DNA of 64,000 nucleotides from Butyricimonas paravirosa (GTDB lineage Bacteria > Bacteroidota > Bacteroidia > Bacteroidales > Marinifilaceae), in the NCBI RefSeq assembly GCF_032878955.1, contig NZ_CP043839.1, positions 5,270,001-5,334,000 on the forward strand. Reading direction: 5' to 3'. This document shows positions 8,340-15,387 of this stretch, piece by piece. The stretch's first letter is position 1; each line of letters begins with the position of its first letter. Below the pieces are notes generated by a model that worked only from the letters and a program-made list of their open reading frames with translations, was not told the origin of the DNA and searched no databases. The position numbers and the translations under genes were made by a program.

Positions 8340-8637
8340 ATTGAGCATCTGGACGTGGCTGGAGGGGCATCAACTGCCTTGTCTGGTTAAAGACACTTTC
8401 GGGATCGAGTGTCCCGGATGTGGATTCCAGACTGCGATACTGTTGCTCTTGAAAGGAGAGTTGTGGGAATCCGTGAAAATCTATCCGGGGTTGATCCCCT
8501 TGATTGTGTTTATCGGCCTTGCCATGGCGCATTTTGTAGGGGTGAAAAAAATTACTCCCGGGGCAATAAAATTTGCTGGTTTTGTTTGCTTGCTAATAAT
8601 TTTAATTTCATATTTGCTTAAATTAATAATTCATTAA
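8332..8637 (+). CDS. DUF2752 membrane protein
   Basis: The 101-residue product has the DUF2752 hallmark CPGCGFQTA near residue 30 and two hydrophobic segments (about 55-72 and 82-99). In this family the motif is usually followed by a Trp-flanked amphipathic stretch and one or two membrane helices, as seen here ('LLKGELWESVKIYPGL'). The function is unknown. It overlaps the upstream CCC-motif-like gene by 8 bases and is followed 10 bases later by a second CCC-motif-like gene, forming a tight three-gene membrane module. Its Cys pair could form a disulfide or bind a metal; that is inference. Confidence 0.88.
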   Translation: MYELSIWTWLEGHQLPCLVKDTFGIECPGCGFQTAILLLLKGELWESVKIYPGLIPLIVFIGLAMAHFVGVKKITPGAIKFAGFVCLLIILISYLLKLIIH

Positions 8638-8647
8638 AATTACGACC

Positions 8648-8974
8648 ATGGAGATAATGGAAATGAAGAAAAAGGATCTTCCTAACGCGACGGCAGTGTT
8701 GGTTTTAGGGATTTTGTCTCTGGTGTTTTGCTGGTGTTACGGGTTCGTGGGGTTGGTGCTGGGAATCCTGGCGGTAGCCATTGCTTCCGGGCCCCGGAGA
8801 GCTTATCTGGAACATCCGGAAGAGTACACGGAGGCTTCCTACAAGAATCTTAGTGCCGGACGGGTTTGTGGTATTGTTGGAATCTGCGTGGCGTTGGCTG
8901 TTGTCGCTTTCGTGATTTTAGTGATATTGGGTGTAACGGCGCTGGGCGTCGGATCGGCATTGATGCTAGGTTAA
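8648..8974 (+). CDS. CCC-motif-like small membrane protein (copy 2)
   Basis: This 108-residue protein is a clear paralog of the product at 8004. Both share KDLPNATA, the FCWCYG core, GLVLGILAV, a conserved 'PRxAYLExPExxTExSYKNL' loop and a second helix beginning with AGR(I/V)CGI(I/V)GIC. Two membrane helices are predicted with a short soluble loop between. The function is unknown. The start is placed at 8648 (MEIMEMKKKDLP), with alternative Met codons at 8657 and 8663. Duplication around a DUF2752 gene suggests that the three products work in one membrane assembly, but nothing else supports that. Confidence 0.85.
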   Translation: MEIMEMKKKDLPNATAVLVLGILSLVFCWCYGFVGLVLGILAVAIASGPRRAYLEHPEEYTEASYKNLSAGRVCGIVGICVALAVVAFVILVILGVTALGVGSALMLG

Positions 8975-8987
8975 AATAAAATGACAT

Positions 8988-9593
8988 ATGGACTACAGAT
9001 TTGAAATCAGTTTACCGACTAGTTCGGATTTTAGATGTGAGATTGCTGTTGGTGGAGAACAGACGTTTCAACAATTTCACGATAAAATAGTTGAGACGTT
9101 GAATTATGACAGCTCTCAAATGGCATCTTTTTTCACGCTTGACCGGATGGGAAACCGGGTGAAAGAAATTGCATTGATGGATATGACGACAGAGGACGAG
9201 GAAAATGAAACGCTCGTCATGGACAACACGAAAATCAGTGACATCATTAAACCGGGGTGTCTTGAATTAGAGTACGTGTATGATTTCTTCTCTAACAAAT
9301 ATTTTAAGGTAGAGTATGCCGGGGAATATATCCGTGACTCTTCCGACGTGATGCCGGTATGCGTTGCTTGTGAGGGGGATATTCCGGAACAATTCTCTTA
9401 CGAGGATGGGAATGCTGATTGGGAGTTTGACAAGCCGGAGGAAGAGTACGAGGGGGATTATGACGATAGTTTCATGGAAGAGTTCGGTAACGGGGATTAT
9501 GACGACGAGGATCGCCAAGACCGGGGTGGTGATGATGAGTACTATCGTGACGAACGCTATGAGAGTTTGGATGATTATATAGATAGACTTTAA
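8988..9593 (+). CDS. pRiA4b ORF-3-like protein with acidic tail
   Basis: The first 120 residues of this 201-residue protein (MDYRFEISLPTSSDFRCEIA, then EQTFQQFHDKIVETLNYD, MASFFTLDRMGNRVKEI and 'CLELEYVYDFFSNKYFKVEYAG') match the PRiA4_ORF3 (IS1096 TnpR-like) fold found in many chromosomal proteins without any transposon. The tail from about residue 130 is extremely rich in Asp and Glu. The molecular role of the family is unknown. It lies 13 bases after a CCC-motif-like gene and 95 bases before miaA in the same direction. Despite the family's historical link to a mobile element, no other transposon sign is present here. Confidence 0.8.
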   Translation: MDYRFEISLPTSSDFRCEIAVGGEQTFQQFHDKIVETLNYDSSQMASFFTLDRMGNRVKEIALMDMTTEDEENETLVMDNTKISDIIKPGCLELEYVYDFFSNKYFKVEYAGEYIRDSSDVMPVCVACEGDIPEQFSYEDGNADWEFDKPEEEYEGDYDDSFMEEFGNGDYDDEDRQDRGGDDEYYRDERYESLDDYIDRL

Positions 9594-9597
9594 TTAT

Positions 9598-9678
9598 TTT
9601 GGATTTTAGATTTTAAATTTTAGATTCCAGCCGGACAAGGTTTATTTTTTTTAATTTAAAATCTAAAATTATTAAATC
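9598..9678. repeat. A/T-rich intergenic inverted repeat upstream of miaA
   Basis: The spacer consists of GATTTTAGATTTTAAATTT-like words on one side (about 9602-9627) and the complementary AATTTAAAATCTAAAATT words on the other (about 9653-9671), forming a long imperfect inverted repeat. The same vocabulary recurs at about 29312-29342, 56801-56823, 58011-58062 and 61451-61588. Confidence 0.6.
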
Positions 9679-9688
9679 GAAAATTTGC

Positions 9689-10597
9689 ATGGGGACGTTA
9701 ATCGTATTGCTTGGACCGACAGGAGTGGGGAAAACAGATTTGAGTATTGAGTTGGCCAAGATGTATGGGACGTCGATTATTTCATGTGATTCCCGACAGA
9801 TTTACAAGGAAATGTATATAGGAACTGCCGTGCCGGAGCGAGAGCAACTGGAGGCAGTTCCTCATTTTTTTATACAAACGGAGTCTGTCCGGAATTATTT
9901 TAATTGTTGGGAGTTCGAGCAACAAGCGCTTCGGAAGATCCGGGAGTTGTTCGAGACGAAAGAGGTGGTGATCATGGCGGGTGGTTCCATGATGTACATT
10001 GACGCCGTGTGCAAGGGAATTGACGAGATGCCCACGATTGACGAGGAAGTGCGTCTTTCCGTGAAAGAGATGTTTGAACGGGATGGAATCGAGGCGTTGC
10101 GGATGTTGTTGAAAAGGTTGGACCCCGTGTCATATACCACGGTGGATTTGAAGAATGCCAAACGGATCATGCACGCTTTGGAAGTTTGCCTGATGACCGG
10201 AAAGCCTTATTCTTCTTTTTTGACCGGGAGCGTGAAGGAGCGGGAGTTTGACATCGTGAAGATCGGGTTGAACCGGGAAAGAGAAGAATTGTTCGACCGG
10301 ATTAATCGCCGGGTGGATCAGATGGTGGAGGACGGAATGGAGGAGGAGGCCCGTAGTCTTTATCCTTTACGCCACCTGAATGCCTTGAATACGGTAGGGT
10401 ACAAGGAGTGGTTCGATTACTTTGATGGCAAGTTTGACCGGGAAGAGGCTATCCGGCTCATCAAACGAAATACCCGCCGATATGCAAAAAAGCAACTTAC
10501 CTGGTATCGCAATGACGCTGATATTCATTGGTTCCATCCGGATCAAAAAGATGAAATCAAACGTTTTCTTTTAAGTCTTGTTGATTTTAAATTTTAA
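9689..10597 (+). CDS. miaA: tRNA dimethylallyltransferase MiaA
   Basis: This 302-residue enzyme transfers a dimethylallyl group from DMAPP to N6 of A37 in tRNAs that read UNN codons. The P-loop GPTGVGKTDLSIELA begins near residue 9, followed by SCDSRQIYKEMYIGTA (DSxQxY, tRNA/DMAPP binding), MAGGSMMYIDAV (GGTGLY equivalent, here with Ser-Met-Met) and 'VGYKEWFDYFDG' plus NTRRYAKKQLTWYRN at the C-terminus. MiaB, which acts on MiaA's product, lies about 26 kb downstream at 36512 in the same window. The ATG at 9689 places the P-loop in its standard position. Confidence 0.96.
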   Translation: MGTLIVLLGPTGVGKTDLSIELAKMYGTSIISCDSRQIYKEMYIGTAVPEREQLEAVPHFFIQTESVRNYFNCWEFEQQALRKIRELFETKEVVIMAGGSMMYIDAVCKGIDEMPTIDEEVRLSVKEMFERDGIEALRMLLKRLDPVSYTTVDLKNAKRIMHALEVCLMTGKPYSSFLTGSVKEREFDIVKIGLNREREELFDRINRRVDQMVEDGMEEEARSLYPLRHLNALNTVGYKEWFDYFDGKFDREEAIRLIKRNTRRYAKKQLTWYRNDADIHWFHPDQKDEIKRFLLSLVDFKF

Positions 10598-10788
10598 ATT
10601 CCAACCCCCTCTAGCTCCCCCTTGGAAAGGGGGAGGACATGCTCCATTGTTACATTGTAGTGCTTTCTTGCGTTTGTTTCTCCCCCAGTGTAAGGGGGAG
10701 GATATACTCCATTGTTATGTTGTAGTGTTTTCTTGCGTCTGTTTCTCCCCCTGTGTAAGGGGGAGTTAGAGGGGGTAGTCTTTTCAAT
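10598..10788. repeat. REP-like C-rich/G-rich palindromes in tandem
   Basis: Between the convergent miaA and EamA genes there are three CTCCCCC...GGGGGAG palindromes, at about 10613-10633, 10681-10700 and 10743-10766. They are joined by two copies of a roughly 65-base spacer that share TCCATTGTTA, TTGTAGTG and TTTCTTGCGT. The last palindrome ends with GTTAGAGGGGGTAGTC, matched by a similar unit at about 35849-35890. This is a REP/BIME-like arrangement and would also form hairpins in both transcripts. Confidence 0.7.
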
Positions 10789-10791
10789 TAT

Positions 10792-11784
10792 TTAGTCCGT
10801 CATGTATTGTTTCGAGCGATTTTCTTCCACTCGTTTTGGAGGCATGATCAAGATGAGTAGGGAACCTAGGATGATGATGCAGGCCAAGATGTAATCTCTC
10901 GTGTCCAAGTCGGGGCGCAAGTCGATGGAGTAGACTGCAATCCATGCCTCCAGCCCGAAGGTTAGCATGGGCTGGAAGGCCCGGAAGGTCATGAAGGTTT
11001 CGGCAGTTGCCGTTTGCAGGGTGGCGTAGTATAGGTACGTGGAGAGTGAGGTGAGTAGGAAACCTGTCACGCAGGCGGCAATAATCGTCATCGGGTGGAA
11101 TATCTCGGTGAGCTTAGGCAGGTAGAGCATTGAAAACGGGATGGCCATAAGTTCCTTGGCAAAATAGTGTTCCACGAGGGCGATCAGGATTAAGAAAAGT
11201 ATGACCGACGTGCCACCCCAGAACATGGTGAATCCGGAGATCCCGCATTTTTGGCGTACGGAGGTGTTGGGACTGGCGATAGTGGTCTTCTCTACCACGA
11301 TGGCTCGTGTACAGCTTGCCAGAACTGCCAGGGAGACGAGAATGGAGACCCGTAGTTGTATGGCTTCCGGGAGGGTACGGATAAACAGGATAATGCCGAC
11401 CGTGATCACGAGCATCCCCACGATGTCACTGCTGTGGGGTTTTCTCTTGAAAAAGATGTAGGCCAGTATTGCCGTCACGACAACTTCTATGTTGATTAAT
11501 AAGCTGGTTTCGGTACTGGTGATGTACAGGTAAACCGCGGCTAGAAAGAAATTCCGGAATATTTGCAGTAACGTGTACAGCCATGAATAACCGACACCTG
11601 CTTTCCAGCCTTCTGCGGTTACAGGTTTTCGGATAAGTAATAGCGCGACTCCCCCGGCGAAAATCTGCATGGAGGCGAACACGAGAATGTTGGCCTCGTA
11701 GTTTAACAGGCAAAAACGGGTGATGACACTGATGATCGACCATGTTATGACTGATAGTAAGGCATATAAAGCACCTATTTTCAT
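10792..11784 (-). CDS. EamA/DMT-family transporter
   Basis: The 330-residue product has about ten hydrophobic helices in two repeated halves, the plan of the drug/metabolite transporter superfamily. It starts MKIGALYALLSVITWSIISV, a typical first EamA helix, and the first half ends near VYLYITSTETSLLINIEVVV, where EamA domains carry a conserved 'a...sl..' helix. Such proteins move amino acids or other metabolites across the inner membrane; the substrate is unknown. The open frame continues upstream to 11937 but would overlap the divergent dehydrogenase gene and adds no membrane helix, so the ATG at 11784 is chosen. A Lys/Arg-rich tail (PPKRVEENRSKQYMTD) ends it. Confidence 0.85.
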   Translation of the reverse strand: MKIGALYALLSVITWSIISVITRFCLLNYEANILVFASMQIFAGGVALLLIRKPVTAEGWKAGVGYSWLYTLLQIFRNFFLAAVYLYITSTETSLLINIEVVVTAILAYIFFKRKPHSSDIVGMLVITVGIILFIRTLPEAIQLRVSILVSLAVLASCTRAIVVEKTTIASPNTSVRQKCGISGFTMFWGGTSVILFLILIALVEHYFAKELMAIPFSMLYLPKLTEIFHPMTIIAACVTGFLLTSLSTYLYYATLQTATAETFMTFRAFQPMLTFGLEAWIAVYSIDLRPDLDTRDYILACIIILGSLLILIMPPKRVEENRSKQYMTD

Positions 11785-11853
11785 ATTTTGTTTTTTGTTT
11801 CTCTCCGGATATAACGATTCGATGGAGAAAAGGTTTTTTGTCAAAATAAAATA

Positions 11854-11861
11854 TACCTTTG
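11854..11861 (+). promoter_or_regulatory. Promoter -7 box of the aldehyde dehydrogenase gene
   Basis: TACCTTTG at 11854-11861 is a perfect TAnnTTTG element in the divergent spacer, with a T-rich TTTTTTG at 11834-11840 upstream (spacing 13, shorter than normal). The implied leader to the ATG at 11903 is about 35 bases. Confidence 0.55.
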
Positions 11862-11902
11862 TTTTAGTATTTATAACAACATGATACAGGAATGATTGAG
11901 AT

Positions 11903-13279
11903 ATGGTAGAATCGGAAACTAGAAAAGGGGAGTACACGATTCCTTTACGGGAGTTTTTTGATAAGGGAATGACAAGGGAGGTCGCTTGTAGGATAGGACG
12001 TTTGAGGGCGTTGAGGCGGGCTATTACCGGACAGATGGAAGAGATAAATGCGGCTTTGTGGAGTGATTTGAGAAAGTCGAGCGGAGAGGCTTACCTGACG
12101 GAGATCGGTATGGTGTTGGGGGAGATTGATTATCACGTGAAACATCTGAGACGGTGGGTGAAACCCCGACGACTGGCAACCCCGTTGGCTTTTTGGCCCT
12201 CGAAAAGCCGGATCATGTACGAGCCGTATGGCGTTGTGTTGATCATTGCCCCTTGGAATTACCCGTTTCAATTATTGTTGGAACCTTTAATTGGTGCCAT
12301 TTCTGCTGGGAATTGTGTCGTGTTGAAACCGTCTCCTTTTGCCCCGGCAACGGCGGAGGTTATAAAGAAGATTGTTGCGGCAGTTTTTGAACCCGCTTAT
12401 GTATCTGTGTTTGATGGAGAAGGGGATGTGGTGGAGCAGTTGTTGAGAGAGCGTTTTGATTATATTTTTTTCACGGGAGGTCCCCGTTTCGGACAATATG
12501 TTATGGAAATGGCAGCGAAACATTTAACCCCGGTAACTTTAGAGTTGGGCGGGAAAAGTCCTTGTATCGTGGGGCGTGGTGCGAACGTGGAGATTGCGGC
12601 TCGTCGTACGGCTTGGGGAAAGTTTATCAATGCCGGGCAGACGTGTGTTGCCCCCGATTACGTGTTTGTGCATGAAGATCAAAGGACAGAGTTTGTTGAG
12701 GCCGTAAGACTGGCCGTGAAACGATTTTATGGGGATTGCCCGTATGAAAGTCCTGATTATCCGCGGATTGTTCACCGGGAGGGGACAGAAAGGTTAGCGC
12801 GCTTGATGCACTCTTCCGGACAGGTGGTTGTCGGGGGTGAGGTGAACGTGGAGGAAAAGTATATTGCTCCTACGGTACTGATTGACGTGGAGTCTGATAG
12901 TCCGATCATGCGGGAAGAGATATTCGGTCCCATTCTACCCGTACTGACCTACCGGGAGATAGATGACGTGATTCGTTTCGTGAATAAGCGGGAGAAACCC
13001 TTGGCCCTGTATTATTTCGGAACCGAGCGAGAGGCTCGTGAAGTTTTAAACCGAACCTCTTCGGGAGGGGCTTGTGTGAACGACACAATCGTGCATCTGG
13101 CAAATCCCCGTTTGCCTTTCGGGGGTGTGGGGATGAGTGGAATCGGAAAGTATCACGGGAAAGCAAGTTTTGAACTTTTCAGTAATTTACGTTCCGTGGT
13201 AAAATCTTTCACATTTTTTGATAACCATTTTCGTTATGCCCCGTATAAACACTTGAATTTATTGAAAAAATTCATGTAA
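11903..13279 (+). CDS. Aldehyde dehydrogenase (class 3-like)
   Basis: The 458-residue product oxidises an aldehyde to the acid with NAD(P)+. Its motifs are: PWNYPFQLLLEPLIGAISAG (the cofactor-site 'PWNYP'), FFTGGPRFGQYVMEMAAKHL, VTLELGGKSPCIV with the general-base Glu (about residue 213), and FINAGQTCVAPDYVFV with the catalytic Cys (about 247). The length and the LPFGGVGMSGIGKYHGKASF ending place it in the class 3 / fatty aldehyde group, including relatives that act in lipid or aromatic aldehyde detoxification. The exact substrate is not evident. The rubredoxin gene starts 40 bases downstream but has its own promoter, inside the end of this gene's spacer. Confidence 0.92.
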   Translation: MVESETRKGEYTIPLREFFDKGMTREVACRIGRLRALRRAITGQMEEINAALWSDLRKSSGEAYLTEIGMVLGEIDYHVKHLRRWVKPRRLATPLAFWPSKSRIMYEPYGVVLIIAPWNYPFQLLLEPLIGAISAGNCVVLKPSPFAPATAEVIKKIVAAVFEPAYVSVFDGEGDVVEQLLRERFDYIFFTGGPRFGQYVMEMAAKHLTPVTLELGGKSPCIVGRGANVEIAARRTAWGKFINAGQTCVAPDYVFVHEDQRTEFVEAVRLAVKRFYGDCPYESPDYPRIVHREGTERLARLMHSSGQVVVGGEVNVEEKYIAPTVLIDVESDSPIMREEIFGPILPVLTYREIDDVIRFVNKREKPLALYYFGTEREAREVLNRTSSGGACVNDTIVHLANPRLPFGGVGMSGIGKYHGKASFELFSNLRSVVKSFTFFDNHFRYAPYKHLNLLKKFM

Positions 13280-13295
13280 TGTCTGGTGAGTTTAT

Positions 13296-13303
13296 TATAT
13301 TTG
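13296..13303 (+). promoter_or_regulatory. Promoter -7 box of the rubredoxin gene
   Basis: TATATTTG at 13296-13303 is a perfect TAnnTTTG element, 17 bases before the ATG at 13321. No clear -33 box is seen. Because transcription should begin around 13310, the in-frame ATG at 13279 cannot be used from this promoter, which supports a later start. Confidence 0.6.
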
Positions 13304-13320
13304 TTGGAAACTTTAAAACA

Positions 13321-13494
13321 ATGAAGACTATGAAAAAGTACATTTGCACAGTATGTAGTTATATTTATGATCCTGCAGTAGGTGATCCAGATGGTGGAAT
13401 CGCACCTGGAACCGCATTTGAAGATATTCCGGAAGATTGGGTTTGCCCGCTTTGTGGCGTTGGTAAAGAAGATTTCGAACCGGTGGAAGAGTAA
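13321..13494 (+). CDS. Rubredoxin
   Basis: This small iron protein is 57 residues from the ATG at 13321, or 54 from the one at 13330. It has the two CxxC iron-binding pairs CTVC and CPLC with YIYDPAVGDPDGGIAPGTAF between them and the conserved EDWVCPLCGVGKEDFE end. The single Fe(SCys)4 site carries electrons, in anaerobes often to rubrerythrin or superoxide reductase for oxygen and peroxide defence. No such partner is adjacent. The frame opens as far back as 13279, but that part is not rubredoxin-like and precedes the likely transcription start. Confidence 0.95.
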   Translation: MKTMKKYICTVCSYIYDPAVGDPDGGIAPGTAFEDIPEDWVCPLCGVGKEDFEPVEE

Positions 13495-13499
13495 ATGAA

Positions 13500-13582
13500 G
13501 TTAAAAGATAAAAACTAAAAGATAAAAGTTGAAAGCTGTAAAAAGTTCCATTTTTATCTTTTAGTTTTTAACTTTTATCTTA
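13500..13582. repeat. A/T-rich inverted repeat of AAAAGATAAAAACTAAAAG words
   Basis: Runs built from AAAAGATAAAA and ACTAAAAG (about 13503-13533) are mirrored by TTTTATCTTTTAGTTTTTAA words (about 13552-13579), giving a long imperfect stem. The same words recur at 29372-29413 and 57612-57642. Confidence 0.6.
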
Positions 13583-13584
13583 AT

Positions 13585-13622
13585 AAAAATAGAGGCGAAT
13601 CTCAGGATTCGCCTCTATTTTT
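13585..13622. terminator. Bidirectional terminator between rubredoxin and fumarase
   Basis: AGAGGCGAATC at 13591-13601 pairs perfectly with GATTCGCCTCT at 13606-13616, flanked by A-rich and T-rich tracts on both sides. It would end both the rightward rubredoxin and the leftward fumarase transcripts. Confidence 0.9.
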
Positions 13623-13623
13623 A

Positions 13624-15234
13624 TTAATGTGCCCATTCGGCAAAGAAGTCATTTCCCTTGTCATCCACGATGATGAATGCCGGGAAGTTTTCCACCCGTA
13701 TTTTACGGATAGCTTCCATCCCCAATTCTTCAAAGGCAACGATTTTTACTGATTTAATGCTTTCTTTAGCCAAAATAGCTGCCGGTCCGCCGATAGATCC
13801 TAAGTAGAAACCACCGTGTTTCTTACAAGCATCTGTAACAGCTTGAGAGCGGTTACCTTTGGCAACCATGATCATAGAACCACCGTGATCTTGGAAAAGG
13901 TCAACATAGGGGTCCATACGTCCTGCCGTGGTAGGTCCGAAACTTCCGGAGGCCATTCCTTTCGGGGTTTTAGCCGGTCCTGCATAGTAAATCGGATGAT
14001 TCTTAAAGTATTCCGGCATGGGCTTGCCTTCATCCAACATGGCTTTGATGCGGGCGTGAGCGATATCGCGGGCAACGATAAGTGTTCCGGACAAGTTCAG
14101 ACGGGTTTTAACCGGATATTTTCTTAGTTCTTTCAATACTTCTTCCATCGGTTGGTCGAGGTCGATGTTCACGGCGGGGGCTAATGCAGGGTTCTCTGCC
14201 GGTAAGAAACGAGCTGGGTTCTTTTCCAGTTGTTCCAGGAAGATACCGTCTTCCGTGATTTTAGCCTTGATGTTCCGGTCGGCACTACAACTTACACCGA
14301 TACCCACGGGGCAGGATGCCGCGTGACGAGGCATACGGATGACACGCACGTCGTGTACCCAGTATTTACCACCGAATTGAGCGCCGATACCCATGTCTTG
14401 ACAGATTTTCTGAATTTTGGCCTCCCATTCCAGATCACGGAATGCCTGACCGCCATCATTTCCTTCGGTCGGAAGATTGTCATAATATCCTGCGGAAGCT
14501 TTCTTCACGGTTGTCAGACAGGCCTCGGCGGAGGTTCCACCAATGACTACTGCCAGATGGTAGGGAGGACAGGCTGATGTTCCCAAGTCTTTCACTTTAT
14601 CCTTGATGAACTTGGTCAGTGCTTCCTCGGTCAACAAGGCTTTGGTCTGTTGGTACAGGAACGTCTTGTTTGCAGAACCACCGCCTTTGGTGATGAACAG
14701 GAACTCGTATTTATTTCCTTGAGTGGCATACAGGTCGATTTGAGCCGGTAGGTTTGTACCACTGTTTTTTTCATCGAACATGGTGTAGGGAACTACTTGA
14801 GAATAACGCAGGTTACGATCCCGATAGGTTTCGAAAACTCCCTTGCTGATGGCTTCCGCATCATTACCGTCAGTCCACACGTTTTCGCCTTTCTTACCGA
14901 TAGCGATGGCTGTACCCGTGTCTTGGCAGGTGGGAAGTTCGCCTTTGGCGGAAACCACTTGGTTCATCAACATGGTATGGGCCACGAATTTATCATTGTC
15001 GCTGGCTTCTGGATCTTTCAGTATATTAGCTAATTTCTGCAAGTGAGAGGCACGCAGGTAAAAAGAAACATCTGCATAGGCTTCACGGGCGAGTAATTCA
15101 AGCCCTTCTTTTTGAATTTTCAATATTTTACGTCCTTCAACTTCGATGGTTTTCACGTAGTCTTTTGTCAGTAAGCGATATTCCGTATTGTCTTTTTGAA
15201 TCGGAAATGGTTCTTGATACTTGAATTCTGCCAT
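13624..15234 (-). CDS. fumA: Fumarate hydratase class I, iron-sulfur type
   Basis: This 536-residue enzyme interconverts fumarate and malate in the reductive and oxidative branches of central metabolism. It has the class I two-domain layout: an N-terminal catalytic domain with ELPTCQDTGTAIAIGKKG (first cluster Cys), GTSACPPYHLAVVIGGTSAE (second) and RHAASCPVGIGVSCSADR (third), and a C-terminal swivelling beta domain with GASGSFGPTTAGRMDPYVD-like residues (GMASGSFGPTTAGRMDPY). The [4Fe-4S] cluster makes it oxygen sensitive, fitting an anaerobe. The length is that of the fused, single-chain FumA/FumB form, not of the two-subunit form. It stands alone between two strong terminators. Confidence 0.96.
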   Translation of the reverse strand: MAEFKYQEPFPIQKDNTEYRLLTKDYVKTIEVEGRKILKIQKEGLELLAREAYADVSFYLRASHLQKLANILKDPEASDNDKFVAHTMLMNQVVSAKGELPTCQDTGTAIAIGKKGENVWTDGNDAEAISKGVFETYRDRNLRYSQVVPYTMFDEKNSGTNLPAQIDLYATQGNKYEFLFITKGGGSANKTFLYQQTKALLTEEALTKFIKDKVKDLGTSACPPYHLAVVIGGTSAEACLTTVKKASAGYYDNLPTEGNDGGQAFRDLEWEAKIQKICQDMGIGAQFGGKYWVHDVRVIRMPRHAASCPVGIGVSCSADRNIKAKITEDGIFLEQLEKNPARFLPAENPALAPAVNIDLDQPMEEVLKELRKYPVKTRLNLSGTLIVARDIAHARIKAMLDEGKPMPEYFKNHPIYYAGPAKTPKGMASGSFGPTTAGRMDPYVDLFQDHGGSMIMVAKGNRSQAVTDACKKHGGFYLGSIGGPAAILAKESIKSVKIVAFEELGMEAIRKIRVENFPAFIIVDDKGNDFFAEWAH

Positions 15235-15338
15235 AATTCTTTATTGTTTTAGTGTTGTTAATATTTTTATTCCTATAACGGAAAAATTTCTTTAATATGT
15301 CGCAACGAAATTAGAATTAATAAATGAGAAGTCCAATA

Positions 15339-15369
15339 AAAAAGCCGGACAAATTTGGTCCGGCTTTTA
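15339..15369 (-). terminator. Terminator of the zinc metalloprotease gene
   Basis: AAAGCCGGAC at 15341-15350 pairs with GTCCGGCTTT at 15358-15367 around AAATTTG. On the minus strand the stem is followed by TTTATTGG, and it lies 19 bases after the stop of the metalloprotease gene. Confidence 0.85.
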
Positions 15370-15387
15370 TGAATATTAGGCTAATGA

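Noticed and set aside
8988..9593. pRiA4b ORF-3-like gene as a sign of a transposon
   Set aside because: The family is common as a stand-alone chromosomal gene; there are no inverted repeats, transposase or other mobile genes nearby.
10578..10769. Plus-strand 63-codon frame after miaA
   Set aside because: It consists of the duplicated C-rich palindromes and spacers and has no protein-like composition.
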